Positions 1 to 8,586 are shown, counted from the first letter of the stretch. The stretch is 64,000 bases of DNA from Pseudocitrobacter vendiensis (GCF_943590815.1 NZ_CALSBS010000021.1:26998-90997); one strand, 5' to 3'. Notes: a model not told the origin generated them from the sequence alone. Program-made: numbers and translations.

Positions 1-171
1 GGTATCACCCTCACTGAGGGTTCGTAGTAGCTTTTTCAGTGCAGGTCGGTTAGCGACCGTTCCGCTCATTTTTTCTTCAAATATCTGCTCACATCCTGCT
101 CGTTCTAAAGCATTTCTTTGAAGGTCTGTGTTTTGGTCATTTGTTGACACCCTGACATAGCCAATTTGCAT
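1..171 (-). CDS. DNA invertase, Gin/Pin/Hin family (5' part, runs off left edge)
   Basis: Reverse-strand reading from the ATG at 169-171 gives 57 residues with the hallmark start of a small serine recombinase: MQIGYVRVSTNDQNTDLQR, catalytic Ser9 in the VRVST motif, then ALERAGCEQIFEEKMSG and an LSEGDT segment. This closely resembles the start of phage Mu Gin and E. coli Pin as I remember them. The remaining ~130 residues, including the C-terminal helix-turn-helix, lie left of the window. The start codon is 76 bp from the first crossover site at 248, the usual invertase-next-to-site layout. It should act on the four gix-like sites around the tail fibre cassettes, probably with host Fis at an enhancer inside its own 5' region (known for the family, not demonstrated here). 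Confidence 0.9.
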   Translation of the reverse strand, partial: MQIGYVRVSTNDQNTDLQRNALERAGCEQIFEEKMSGTVANRPALKKLLRTLSEGDT

Positions 172-247
172 GTTTTTTCACCGCTTTTTTTCTTCCAAAA
201 ATCTTGCGACGGTATCGATCATGCTCCAAATCGGCAACCTATAAAAC

Positions 248-270
248 GTCGGTTTAGGAAGTAGTGCTAC
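248..270 (+). repeat. gix-like crossover site 1
   Basis: Contains the 15-bp core CGGTTTAGGAAGTAG at 250-264, identical in all four sites. Read on the other strand, one half-site is TTCCTAAACC followed by the central dinucleotide GA. This matches the gix/cix type of invertase site; the second half-site is degenerate (CGTTTTATAG). It opens cassette D and is in direct orientation with sites 2 and 3 and inverted relative to site 4. Confidence 0.8.
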
Positions 271-1156
271 ACCAACATTTAAACTTATCAACGTTGAATC
301 GGGTGGATACCCAGGACTGGCTCTATTTAATACCGCGGTTCCTGATACAGAGAATGGGGCAAGGATTAACCTCGAAACAAACCCAACCAATAAAAATTTT
401 ACTTTTATATGGAGACAAAGAGCAGTTACCACAGGCCAAGCCACAGTCACTGTACTAATGCCACCTGCTGGAGTTAGCCGAAACGTTGCATATGTTGAGG
501 AAGTTACCACCCCTGCAAATAGTGGCTGGGGAGCAAATCAAGTTAGCGAAATGCCCGCAGGTAACAATAACGGTACGCAGCTTAAAACGGGGTGCTATTG
601 GGCGACTTCAGACAATGTTGGTAATCCGGCAAGTTCTGGGGCAGGCATGGGGATAATTCAGATGCCGGGCAATAGCTGGAACTATAGGGGGCAGATTGCC
701 ACGACTGACTCAGGGAATGGCAGAGCATTTTTAAGATGCACTGTTGCTAATGTCTTTAGCCCATGGAAAGAAATCACTACTTCTGCCGTATCGGATGAAA
801 CGGTAAAAACTAAGGAAGGTAAATTAGACTTAGAAGTTGCTCTCGGAAATATAAATAATATGGAATTCTGGAATTTTATTTTCAATGGGGATAAAACCAG
901 AATAGACCGCGAAACTGGTGAATCTATAGCACAGGAAGCGCCAAAACGCCGAGGTGTAATGTCACAGCAAATTATGACTATTGATCGGCAGTATGTGAAA
1001 AAGATTGGTGATTTATTGCACCTCGATCAAACCCCTTTGCTACTGGACGCACTGGCAGCAATCAAGGCTTTGCGGGTGAGAGATGAATCAAAAAGTGAGG
1101 AAATATTGAACATCAAAAACGAGATTAAAGAATTGCGTGAGCTGTTAAATCAGTAA
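248..1156 (+). CDS. Silent tail fibre C-terminal cassette D
   Basis: The open frame runs without a stop from crossover site 1, where it reads VGLGSSATPTFKLINVESG, to the TAA at 1154-1156 (302 codons). It has no ATG or RBS near the site, so it is a promoterless gene fragment that becomes the fibre C-terminus only after inversion to the expressed locus. A database call would probably start at an internal codon near 458. The middle resembles tail fibre tip sequence (CYWATSDNVGNPASSG, GNGRAFLRC). The C-terminus is charged and helical, with two repeats ending in EILNIKNEIKELRELLNQ, like a trimerising coiled coil. Fused to the constant N-terminus it would give a fibre of about 470 aa. It ends 22 bp before site 2. 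Confidence 0.78.
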   Translation, partial: VGLGSSATPTFKLINVESGGYPGLALFNTAVPDTENGARINLETNPTNKNFTFIWRQRAVTTGQATVTVLMPPAGVSRNVAYVEEVTTPANSGWGANQVSEMPAGNNNGTQLKTGCYWATSDNVGNPASSGAGMGIIQMPGNSWNYRGQIATTDSGNGRAFLRCTVANVFSPWKEITTSAVSDETVKTKEGKLDLEVALGNINNMEFWNFIFNGDKTRIDRETGESIAQEAPKRRGVMSQQIMTIDRQYVKKIGDLLHLDQTPLLLDALAAIKALRVRDESKSEEILNIKNEIKELRELLNQ

Positions 1157-1177
1157 GGTAGGCGGTTGCTTTCAAAG

Positions 1178-1200
1178 GTCGGTTTAGGAAGTAGTGCTAC
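1178..1200 (+). repeat. gix-like crossover site 2
   Basis: Same 23 bp as site 1 from GTCGG through GTAGTGCTAC; core at 1180-1194. Central GA on the reverse strand is conserved; the outer half-site (CCTTTGAAAG) differs from sites 1 and 4. Opens cassette C. Confidence 0.8.
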
Positions 1201-1975
1201 AAGAGATGTCTTAAGCGCTTCCGGCTATATCCTATCGGTGGGGGATTTTGGGCTAGGTTCCACGCTGCCAACAGCACCTTATTCAGACACGATTACAAAT
1301 ATGTTTTATACACCGGGAAATGCGGGAGTATCTCAGCCGACTTCTGATTCAGGGTGGTGTCATTTGGTTCTTGCTGCTTCCAGTTATTATCGAGCACAAC
1401 TTTCGCTTAAATATTCCGAGGGAAAACCAAGGGCATTTATCCTGAATCGTTATGGCACCAGTAGCGGTGGCTGGACTGAATTGTATACGGCTGCAAATAC
1501 AACAAAAACTAGCGATGGAACGCTGAAAGCGGCATCTCCAATAGTGCAAATATTTGCTGATGGCTCATATGAATTAAATGATGAATCAGAAGGTTGTATC
1601 GTTACACGACTGGGAACTGGAGAATATCTTATTGAGGGCTGTACAGGACTCAATGCCGATGCTGCATGGGGTGGCATAGACGGTGGCTTTGACATTCCGA
1701 CTGATCGCAATAAACAACCATTGATCTGGTTGGATTATGAAGTGAATGCTGACGGCTCGGTGCTGGTAAAAACGTATCATCGCACACATCCAATGGCTCC
1801 GGCCTTCGCCAGAAATGAGCTTCAGGGTGTAAATGAAGGCGACCCCGTAGACATTTCGGATGACCAGTTTTTATCCGTTCGTGTCGAAATGCCTGCCGAT
1901 TCTTTATACAGCCAAAGAATGAGAGCTGGCGAGAATGCCATGGCTACCGATGAAGGTGAAGAAAGGTCGGTTTAG
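1178..1975 (+). CDS. Silent tail fibre C-terminal cassette C
   Basis: Open frame from crossover site 2 (VGLGSSATRDVLSASGY) to a TAG at 1973-1975, 265 codons. The stop codon is supplied by crossover site 3 itself (the TTTAG of its core). There is no convincing start at the site; the TTG at 1166 has no RBS, so the cassette is judged silent. The first half resembles phage tip sequences (GWCHLVLAASSYYRAQL). The last ~125 residues form a tail protein C-terminal domain (DGTLKAASPIVQIFADG, IEGCTGLNADAAWGGI, FDIPTDRNKQPLIWLDYEV) that is nearly duplicated in cassette B, so B and C are paralogous cassettes with different tips. A fused fibre would be about 433 aa. Confidence 0.78.
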   Translation, partial: VGLGSSATRDVLSASGYILSVGDFGLGSTLPTAPYSDTITNMFYTPGNAGVSQPTSDSGWCHLVLAASSYYRAQLSLKYSEGKPRAFILNRYGTSSGGWTELYTAANTTKTSDGTLKAASPIVQIFADGSYELNDESEGCIVTRLGTGEYLIEGCTGLNADAAWGGIDGGFDIPTDRNKQPLIWLDYEVNADGSVLVKTYHRTHPMAPAFARNELQGVNEGDPVDISDDQFLSVRVEMPADSLYSQRMRAGENAMATDEGEERSV

Positions 1976-1988
1976 GAAGTAGCGCTAC
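1966..1988 (+). repeat. gix-like crossover site 3
   Basis: Core at 1968-1982, then CGCTAC instead of TGCTAC. Central GA on the reverse strand is conserved and the outer half-site reads CCTTTCTTCA. It provides both the stop codon of cassette C and the entry point of cassette B. Confidence 0.8.
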
Positions 1989-2739
1989 TCGTGACGCGTA
2001 TAGCACTTCTGGTTCAATGCTCGCAGTCGGAGATTTCGGGGTCGGCAGCAATGGTATGAATAGGATTAGTCAAGATGACCGCGTAGGGGCTGGGTTCTAT
2101 CGAGCATTAATGTTACTTGGTGGCGTAGGCAATAACGTTTCGTTGATCGAAGTGCCGTATGATGCCAACACCATGTATCAGTTAATCATCCCAACTATTA
2201 TCGCCACAAAGCCCAAGTTGTACTTAAGAACGTTGAGTAGTGATGCGACTTATAATGGGCAACTTATCGAATTTTACAGCACAGGAAATACCACAAAAGC
2301 CAGCGACGGTACTCTGAAAGCAGCATCACCTATTGTTCAGATATTTAAAGACGGTGATTACCAGTTAAACGATGAATCAAAAGGCTGTACTGTAACGCGC
2401 CTGAGCGTCGGAGAATACCTCATTGAAGGTTGTATGGGATTAAATGCCGATGCTGCATGGGGCGGCATCGGAGGTGGCTTTGATATTCCTACAGACCGTA
2501 ACAAACAGCCACTGGTTTGGCTTGATTATGAAGTAAATGCCGAGGGATCAATTCTGGTAAAAACATATCACCGAACGCACCAGACAGCACCAGCGTTCGC
2601 TCGTAATGAAATTCCCGGTCTGCTGGATGGTGACCCTGTTGATATTCCAGGGGATCAGTATATTTCAGTACGCGTACAAATGAATCATGAACTTTTCGCT
2701 TCCTCATTAGAAAATGAAATAACTTGCTCCCTCAAATGA
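1966..2739 (+). CDS. Silent tail fibre C-terminal cassette B, with chimeric 3' end
   Basis: Open frame from crossover site 3 (VGLGSSATRDAYSTSGSM) to the TGA at 2737-2739, 257 codons; an internal ATG at 2017 is the first possible start. The C-terminal domain is a close copy of the one in cassette C (DGTLKAASPIVQIFKDG, GLNADAAWGGIGGGFDIP, YHRTHQTAPAFARNEIPG). The similarity stops after the VRVQM segment near 2680. From there the frame runs into the antisense of the end of the expressed fibre gene, giving NHELFASSLENEITCSLK. The natural C-terminus of B has therefore probably been lost in a recombination. A fused fibre would be about 425 aa. Confidence 0.77.
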   Translation, partial: VGLGSSATRDAYSTSGSMLAVGDFGVGSNGMNRISQDDRVGAGFYRALMLLGGVGNNVSLIEVPYDANTMYQLIIPTIIATKPKLYLRTLSSDATYNGQLIEFYSTGNTTKASDGTLKAASPIVQIFKDGDYQLNDESKGCTVTRLSVGEYLIEGCMGLNADAAWGGIGGGFDIPTDRNKQPLVWLDYEVNAEGSILVKTYHRTHQTAPAFARNEIPGLLDGDPVDIPGDQYISVRVQMNHELFASSLENEITCSLK

Positions 2740-4079
2740 TTAATATCAGTAATTAATTCATTAAGTTGAATAGATAGCTCTTTAATTGCCTGAATGGCAA
2801 GGCCCGTCACTGCGTCATAGTTCACGGCATAGAAACGATATTTATTTTCTTCATCTGCACTCAGTGACCCTAACTCGACACCTTCAGGCAATTTTACGAA
2901 TGAGGATACGGCCTCTGGAAGAACCTCTAGGATTTCTTGTGCAATAACGCCGGCATCTGGCATCAACGTATCTTTCATAACGTAAGTGCAACCGTTAATT
3001 TTTCCAATCTTTTCAAGAGCATTAGTAATTGGTTCTATTTTATCTTTCAAATCTCTGTCTGAGCCTGTCACATTTGATGCGACTATGGTTCCGTTTACAT
3101 TAACAACCCTTGAACCATCGGTATTTTCTTGTGCATAAAAAATATAACCGTTAGGTGTTCCATACTCGATTACGGTTGGTCGGCTACTTTGCCCCCAAAG
3201 ACGGGTTACCAGATTACTAGATGCTGTCCCCGTATTTGATAATGATAATGATGGCCCAGAAGAAGCATTGATATTAACTGTGGGAGAACTAATATTTACA
3301 GGCTTGCTTGCTGCCTGACTATATAAATTAATACCTCCATCAGATCCCAGTGAGATGAAGTTCCCTATTTTCTGCAATGAGAAATAGATATTATCACTGC
3401 TTGGGTCTCCTTTCCCAACATACCAGTGAGATACCCCATCGACCATGTGCCTAACGAAACCCGACTGGTTTGCTGCTGTGGATATCTGGAAGCCAGGATT
3501 ACCTACAGAGGTTTCAACTCGCCCGGATACTGTGATCGTTTTGAAGGCTACAGAGTCGCTACTTCCTAAACCGAGGTTTGTGCGAGCGTCTGCGGCGTTG
3601 TTTGCGCCGAGCCCTCCCTGCTTCAAACTTAACGGGGTCGTCAGTCCTTTCAGCTCTGTGATATCGCTATTTGCCCCTTTCCGGGCGAGACCACCAATAG
3701 CCGGAATGCTGAGGCTGGTGCCGTTGATTGTCACAGTGACCAGCTGGTTCGCTGAGGTGCTGGCGAAAGTCTCCCATGCTCCGATATTCTCGTCGTACTC
3801 ATTAATGAGCTGAGACATACTCTGCGCCAGGCCATCGACTGAGAGGCTGTCTGTTACGAGGATGCCGTACTTCTGTCCACTCAGTGCCGGTGACGCAGCC
3901 GGGGTAACGGTTAATGATGTGCCACTGTTGATAGCGGTAATCTGGAACATCTGCACCGGGTTTGAAAGCACAATAATGGTCTGACTCACGCGAATCTGGC
4001 TCGCCGCTGCTGTCCAGTTCGTTCCGGTGCCGATTGCGGTATTCCCGTTGATGCTGATGGTTCCGGTGTTATAAATCAT
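2685..4079 (-). CDS. Tail fibre protein, currently expressed allele (constant N-terminus plus cassette A)
   Basis: Start chosen at the ATG of MIYNTGTISINGNT (4077-4079), preceded by GGAG at good spacing; an in-frame ATG 15 bp upstream sits beside a terminator hairpin and is less likely. 464 aa. Residues 1 to ~168 are the constant, virion-attached part. Crossover site 4 falls at NLGLGSS. The rest is the exchangeable receptor-binding part. The end carries SDRDLKDKIEPI and GVIAQEILEVLPEAV, the signature of the S74/endosialidase-type intramolecular chaperone, which usually cleaves itself off after trimerisation. Position after J and two small tip genes fits a side or tip fibre. Its 3' end overlaps cassette B by 55 bp. 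Confidence 0.88.
   Translation of the reverse strand: MIYNTGTISINGNTAIGTGTNWTAAASQIRVSQTIIVLSNPVQMFQITAINSGTSLTVTPAASPALSGQKYGILVTDSLSVDGLAQSMSQLINEYDENIGAWETFASTSANQLVTVTINGTSLSIPAIGGLARKGANSDITELKGLTTPLSLKQGGLGANNAADARTNLGLGSSDSVAFKTITVSGRVETSVGNPGFQISTAANQSGFVRHMVDGVSHWYVGKGDPSSDNIYFSLQKIGNFISLGSDGGINLYSQAASKPVNISSPTVNINASSGPSLSLSNTGTASSNLVTRLWGQSSRPTVIEYGTPNGYIFYAQENTDGSRVVNVNGTIVASNVTGSDRDLKDKIEPITNALEKIGKINGCTYVMKDTLMPDAGVIAQEILEVLPEAVSSFVKLPEGVELGSLSADEENKYRFYAVNYDAVTGLAIQAIKELSIQLNELITDINHLREQVISFSNEEAKSS
3559..3581 (-). repeat. gix-like crossover site 4 (inverted, inside the expressed fibre gene)
   Basis: Core at 3559-3573 in opposite orientation to sites 1-3. It is the only site with two good half-sites: TTCCTAAACC, GA, GGTTTGTGCG, containing TAAACCGAGGTTT, which I recall from Mu gixL. 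The exchange point lies in the CTC codon of NLGLGSS, and all silent cassettes continue in the same frame (TC-GGT-TTA). Every inversion therefore yields an intact fibre gene. Confidence 0.82.
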
Positions 4080-4093
4080 ATTTACTCCAGGCA

Positions 4094-4117
4094 TAAAAAA
4101 ACCCGCCGGAGCGGGTT
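4094..4117 (-). terminator. Terminator-like hairpin before the tail fibre gene
   Basis: On the minus strand a GC stem (ACCCGC / GCGGGT, loop TCCG) is followed by seven T, ending directly in an ATG. It lies between the 213-aa gene and the fibre gene, so late transcripts need Q antitermination to pass it. One of a series of such hairpins in the late operon. Confidence 0.6.
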
Positions 4118-4151
4118 TGAAGTTTAATAAATGTATGAACTGACTATATCG

Positions 4152-4793
4152 TTAAAGATTCGGTAGAATAGCGAATGGGATCTTTAGGCCGTATGGCTTT
4201 AAGGTATTTGCCCACGACACCTGATTTCGATTTATCCAGACAGCCTGCAATGTTCCTCCCGAGAATTTAAAAAATAAACCTGAATACCCTGAAACTGTAC
4301 CGTCAGTATTGAGATTCCCCGGACAATCGCTGGCCAGTAACCAGCTGTTCGTTCCAATGCTCTGTGAATAGGCTGTGTTATCTAAATCATAATTTGCAGG
4401 TATTTCAAAGAAGCCTGTCACGCGCGGTATTTTTGCAGCTGTCACGGCTGACCAGACAAGCTTTCCCTGTGCGTTGAACACATCGACATAGCCACTTGTG
4501 GTTGTGACATCATAGCCAGTACGAGCCATTGTTCCCGCATTAGCCGTCATGTAGGGATAACCGAAGATAACCTTCGCATTGTTATTGAACTTGAACCACT
4601 GCAAATCGTTATTGTAAGGAAATGGATTTATTGCAAACCCCATATCCGTACCGTTTCCAAGTGGCGTTGAAATTTCGAAATAGCCAGTATCGGAAATGGT
4701 CGAGTAAACTTTTGAATCACGATAATAAGTACCGTAAAAGTCAGAGTCGACCACCTTCGCACCTGCTGTATTAAAGGACTGGAATCCGCTCAT
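4152..4793 (-). CDS. Tail tip-associated protein (DUF6453-like)
   Basis: 213 aa starting MSGFQSFNTAGAKVVDSDFYG. Rich in aromatic, Ser, Thr and Asn residues, with beta-strand-like alternation and no membrane segment, as in phage virion proteins. Proteins of this size and opening, often annotated DUF6453, commonly lie between gene J and the side fibre in lambda-like prophages; that family assignment is from memory. Its ATG overlaps the stop of the upstream 100-aa gene (ATGA, 4790-4793), so the two are translationally coupled. A role in receptor binding or tip decoration is inferred from position only. Confidence 0.6.
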   Translation of the reverse strand: MSGFQSFNTAGAKVVDSDFYGTYYRDSKVYSTISDTGYFEISTPLGNGTDMGFAINPFPYNNDLQWFKFNNNAKVIFGYPYMTANAGTMARTGYDVTTTSGYVDVFNAQGKLVWSAVTAAKIPRVTGFFEIPANYDLDNTAYSQSIGTNSWLLASDCPGNLNTDGTVSGYSGLFFKFSGGTLQAVWINRNQVSWANTLKPYGLKIPFAILPNL

Positions 4794-5089
4794 ATGAATG
4801 CGTACACATTAACAGTCACTGTATGGGCATAAGCATATTTTAAAAGAATAAATGTTCTTATCCCTCCATCGTATGCCCGACAGTAGTAATATCCAATTTC
4901 ACGGCCCGCTGATACCGATACTGGCACCGCAAAGTAACCAGCTGCTGTTGCACCTGCATAACTTGTGGTAACGACCGTCGCACTTGCAGGGACTGAAATA
5001 ACCAGAGAGCCCACATAACGACAATTATAATCTCCAATGTCAGCGACAAGATTGCCTGATGCATCCCAGCATTGTACCCCTTGAGGCAT
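4790..5089 (-). CDS. Small tail tip-associated protein
   Basis: About 99 aa starting MPQGVQCWDASGNLVADIG. The ATG at 5087-5089 is used because AAGGAG lies 6 bp upstream; the in-frame TTG six bases earlier sits too close to that RBS. Beta-rich, ending in LLKYAYAHTVTVNVYAFI. The opening resembles the N-terminal half of the next gene product (W/F-D-A-x-G ... D pattern), which may mean the pair arose by duplication or makes up two parts of one tip structure. It lies 10 bp after J and before the DUF6453-like gene in one operon. No function is known to me. Confidence 0.55.
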   Translation of the reverse strand: MPQGVQCWDASGNLVADIGDYNCRYVGSLVISVPASATVVTTSYAGATAAGYFAVPVSVSAGREIGYYYCRAYDGGIRTFILLKYAYAHTVTVNVYAFI

Positions 5090-5099
5090 AATCAACTCC

Positions 5100-8000
5100 T
5101 TACCATAAGCCCATACGAACGCGCAGCACGTTGTTGTTATCGTAAATCTGAATCAATGTATTACTGATAACCATCCGACCGGTTCCCGCGCTGCCATTTA
5201 TATAAAATGTTCCGGCTTTATTGATGTGCCAGCCGGTGGTGTTCGCGACATAGTTATTGGACTGAATGTAGTTACCGATTTTGGCATTGCTGATAGTTCC
5301 ATCACCGATTACCGTATCCCGGATTATCGTCTGCCCATTCTGAATAACGAACGGTAACGTCGTCACGCCGCCTACAGCAGTGGTCACTGCAAAGCGATCC
5401 GCGAGGAAAACAACCTGCGACTGCATGCCGCTGGGCGTATTCTCAACGCCTATCCCCATACCCGCCGCGTAGTATTGTCCGTTGCTGGCCAGACCAACTT
5501 TGATTGAATACATCGCAGACATTTTGCCGTTCACATCAGCAATCGCATTAGCGTTTGTAGTAATGGAGGACGTATGCCCTTCCACCGTTGCGGTGATGGC
5601 GTTGATTTGTGTCGCCGTCGCCTGCTGGTAATTCGATACCGTCTGGCTCAGGCTGTTAATGGAAGCTTTGTTACCAGCGACGTCCGTCTCCAGGCTCAGC
5701 AGAGATTCAGCAGTAGCCTGCTTCTCATCGACGATAACCTGATCGATGCGGTCCAGTTGCGCACTGTTTCCGGCAACCGTCGCTGAGAGCGTTTTCCGCG
5801 TGGCGACCTGCGCCAGATTGCTCTGAATAATCGCGATGGAGGAGTTCTTCACCTGCCCGGTCACGCCGTCCATACTTAGCGCGATTTCATCGATTTTAAC
5901 TGTGGCTTGCGCCAGCCCGTCAGCGTTCTCCTGAATATCTTTGGCCTGTTGCTCAAGGTCATCGACAGCCTGTTTAATATCATCAGCCATGCCAGCGACT
6001 TTCTCACTGGTGTCGACGGCATTCTCAATCAGGTCCTTAAACACCTCGGAGTCTTTCATATCCTCCAGGATGGAATCCGTGATATCGGAAACATCGACGC
6101 TCGCCTGCCCGCGGACAAAATCCGTAAAGCCAGACTCATTGCCTGTTCGATCTACCAGCTGCGCGCGGTACCAGAATATTTGCCCCGCCTTCAGGCCCAT
6201 CTGCTGATACTTGCGCTGCGGGTAAGGCACGTCGGCCAGAAGCATCGCATCGTCTTCTGTTCCGGTCAGGCTGTACTGAATTTCCGTCTTCAGCGTGTCA
6301 TCGGTGTTCTCCGGGTATCCCCAGTTCAACTCAATACCGAATACCACGTTTTCAGAAGCGGTGAAGCCAACTGGCTTCGGTGGATTGCCTACCTTCCCCG
6401 TCAGCGTTTTCTCTTCCGAATAGCCCCATCCGGACGATATTTCTGCGGCATTGATAGCGCGTACGCGCACCAGGTAGCGTCCGGCATAAATACCCTGAAC
6501 GTCGAATGACGTGGTGGAGCTGCGCGGCACGTTAATCCAGTTCCCGTCGTTGCGGCGCCATTGCGCTTCATAGGCGATAGCGTTCTGCGCCTGGTCCCAG
6601 CTCACGCGCATTGTTTCGACGCTGATGTTCTGCTGAACAACTGAAAAAGAACTGATAACGATGTTGGCGGGCGGCGACTGATTGCCGGACGGGATCACGC
6701 TCACTGGCCGCTGGTCAATGATGGCTCCGGTATCGATACGGGCATATTTATCCGGGTCGTGATTTGCGCCAGTGATTGTGAACGTGCCGTCGTTGTTATC
6801 CGTCACTGTAATAACACGATACTGCTGCGCATAAAGTTCATCGGATTCGATTACCCATACAGCCTGAACCGCTGGCGTTTCGCTATATGCGGTCGTGACG
6901 GTTACCTTGTTGCCGGTTACCGCCTGAATGGTACGTGACAGCGCGACACCGGAAGGTAGATTGACAATCATCCTGTCGCCTGCTGATGCGCCGGGTGACC
7001 TGTCCAGCGTCACGACACGACCATTCACAGCAGAGATACGACCTCCAAGGTCGCGCCCTGAGAGATTACGGTCAGCGACCGCAATGACATAGCCAGGCTG
7101 TGGAATGTTACCGTCTTCCCCTACATCGAAAGTAACAACGCGATCTTTGTTATTGGTAAGAATGCCCCAGCGCCCTTTTCGGTTCGCCTCCGACTGCCGG
7201 GTACAACCAATCGCGGTTATCTCAAGCTGGTTAAAGCCATAGCGCGCCACCAGCGCCTGCTCAAAAACAGGCTCCATGGCGTCAGAATAAGCGTTATCAG
7301 GATCGGACCATGACACCAGCGCATTGGTATAACGATTCTTTGTGGTGCTGCTCGAATAGGAAAACCGGCCATCAATAACGTTCGCATGCGTGTATGTGAA
7401 ATCGACATCCCGCGGCATATCCGCCAGCGCCACAATCTGATCGTCTCCCCAGTAGGTCATACCACGGAAGATGGCAGCGAAATCACGCAGGACTGTGTAG
7501 GCGTCGTTCCGGTCCTGAATGTACACGTTGCAAGTATAACGTGGTTCGGTACCGTTGCCCCCTTTGCCGTCTGGTACCATCTGATCACAGTACTGTGCAA
7601 CCTGGTAGAGCGTCCATTTGTCTATGTTCGCTGTTGTGAGACGATCGCCCAGCCCGAAGCGGTCGCTAATCACCAGATCATAGAAAATCCACGCTGGGTT
7701 ATCTGTCCATGCCCATTTGAATGTCCCGGTCCACGTACCGCTATAAGTCCTTGTTTCCGGATCGTAAGTATCTGGCACGCGGATGACTCGTCCACGTGGT
7801 TCACAGGCAATCTGCGGTATAGAACCATTGAACTGGCTGGAATCAAACTCAATGTACAACAGCGCTGTGTTTGGGTAGCGCAGTTTGGCGTCAATGACCT
7901 CCGTGTAACTTTGAAGCGTCATCGTGTCGCCGATTTTGGCACTGTTTGCGTCAGCAGTGATTTTTCGCAGACGGATTGTCCAGGTGCTGCCGGCTTTCGG

Positions 8001-8534
8001 TAAATCGATGCGGTGGCTGCGTTCATAACCCGATGTGGTTTTCCCGGTCACATTGGTATCAAGGACCTTTTGCCAGCTACCGCCGTCCGTCTGAAGCTCC
8101 ACCACATAGTTGATGGAGTATCCCACCAAATCCCCGTTATCCTGCTGTTTGAAAAGCGACGGCCACTTCAGACGCAGGCGAACCGCCGACAGCTGCGTGT
8201 TGGTGAAGGTATGCGTCCATGCTGTGTCGCTGGATACTTCGGTACCAACGCTTATTTCATTTTCTGTACCAGGTATCCCCTGAATGTAGTCCTGCGCCTG
8301 CGTACCCGAGCGAAACTCCCACACGACACCGCTGAAGTTCTCGGAACCATCAGAATTTTGTAATGGCGTGCCGTCCAGATAGATATCCTTCGCGGTAAGC
8401 CCACCCGCAAATTCCCCTTCACCGAGAACCATCAGGATTTTCGCTTTCGCCACGGACTGGAGGTCGTCGGGCTGCTCAACAGGTGTGCGGGAACTCGAGC
8501 TACCGCCTTTACGTCCGGTAATTGTTTTCGCCAT
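5100..8534 (-). CDS. J: Tail tip attachment / host specificity protein J
   Basis: 1144 aa, similar to the ~1130 aa of lambda gpJ. N-terminus MAKTITGRKGGSSSSRTP, then the conserved tip core (AKILMVLGEGEFAGGL, DIYLDGTPLQNSDGS, IFYDLVISDRFGLGD, CDQMVPDGKGG). Fibronectin type III-like repeats follow around residues 610-780 (MRVSWDQAQNAIAYEAQWR, IELNWGYPENTDD), then a long coiled-coil stretch (~800-980). The end has a DUF1983-like segment (YSIKVGLASNGQYYAAGMG) and a receptor-contacting C-terminus. gpJ forms the central tip and contacts the outer-membrane receptor in lambda; here that specificity would be shared with the invertible fibre. The start at 8534 has a weak GGGTG RBS. Confidence 0.95.
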   Translation of the reverse strand: MAKTITGRKGGSSSSRTPVEQPDDLQSVAKAKILMVLGEGEFAGGLTAKDIYLDGTPLQNSDGSENFSGVVWEFRSGTQAQDYIQGIPGTENEISVGTEVSSDTAWTHTFTNTQLSAVRLRLKWPSLFKQQDNGDLVGYSINYVVELQTDGGSWQKVLDTNVTGKTTSGYERSHRIDLPKAGSTWTIRLRKITADANSAKIGDTMTLQSYTEVIDAKLRYPNTALLYIEFDSSQFNGSIPQIACEPRGRVIRVPDTYDPETRTYSGTWTGTFKWAWTDNPAWIFYDLVISDRFGLGDRLTTANIDKWTLYQVAQYCDQMVPDGKGGNGTEPRYTCNVYIQDRNDAYTVLRDFAAIFRGMTYWGDDQIVALADMPRDVDFTYTHANVIDGRFSYSSSTTKNRYTNALVSWSDPDNAYSDAMEPVFEQALVARYGFNQLEITAIGCTRQSEANRKGRWGILTNNKDRVVTFDVGEDGNIPQPGYVIAVADRNLSGRDLGGRISAVNGRVVTLDRSPGASAGDRMIVNLPSGVALSRTIQAVTGNKVTVTTAYSETPAVQAVWVIESDELYAQQYRVITVTDNNDGTFTITGANHDPDKYARIDTGAIIDQRPVSVIPSGNQSPPANIVISSFSVVQQNISVETMRVSWDQAQNAIAYEAQWRRNDGNWINVPRSSTTSFDVQGIYAGRYLVRVRAINAAEISSGWGYSEEKTLTGKVGNPPKPVGFTASENVVFGIELNWGYPENTDDTLKTEIQYSLTGTEDDAMLLADVPYPQRKYQQMGLKAGQIFWYRAQLVDRTGNESGFTDFVRGQASVDVSDITDSILEDMKDSEVFKDLIENAVDTSEKVAGMADDIKQAVDDLEQQAKDIQENADGLAQATVKIDEIALSMDGVTGQVKNSSIAIIQSNLAQVATRKTLSATVAGNSAQLDRIDQVIVDEKQATAESLLSLETDVAGNKASINSLSQTVSNYQQATATQINAITATVEGHTSSITTNANAIADVNGKMSAMYSIKVGLASNGQYYAAGMGIGVENTPSGMQSQVVFLADRFAVTTAVGGVTTLPFVIQNGQTIIRDTVIGDGTISNAKIGNYIQSNNYVANTTGWHINKAGTFYINGSAGTGRMVISNTLIQIYDNNNVLRVRMGLW

Positions 8535-8544
8535 ATCGCACCCA

Positions 8545-8569
8545 TAAAAAAAGCCACCCGAAGGTGGCC
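8545..8569 (-). terminator. Terminator-like hairpin between I and J
   Basis: Stem GCCACC / GGTGGC with a CGAA/TTCG-type tetraloop, then seven T on the minus strand and ATGGG just before the J start region. A perfect intrinsic-terminator shape inside the late operon. Confidence 0.6.
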
Positions 8570-8586
8570 TGGTTAATTAATGGTTT

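Noticed and set aside
1..600. Search for the left prophage attachment site as a copy of the thrW 3' end
   Set aside because: No copy of the tRNA 3' sequence is seen near the left side; the tail fibre region and invertase continue off the edge, so the other att site is outside the window.
3445..3813. 122-aa + strand frame through crossover site 4
   Set aside because: It is antisense to the expressed fibre; not a fifth cassette, because it lacks the GLGSS frame and any cassette homology.
7386..8363. Two + strand frames (205 and 116 aa) opposite J
   Set aside because: They are fully inside J on the opposite strand with no independent support.
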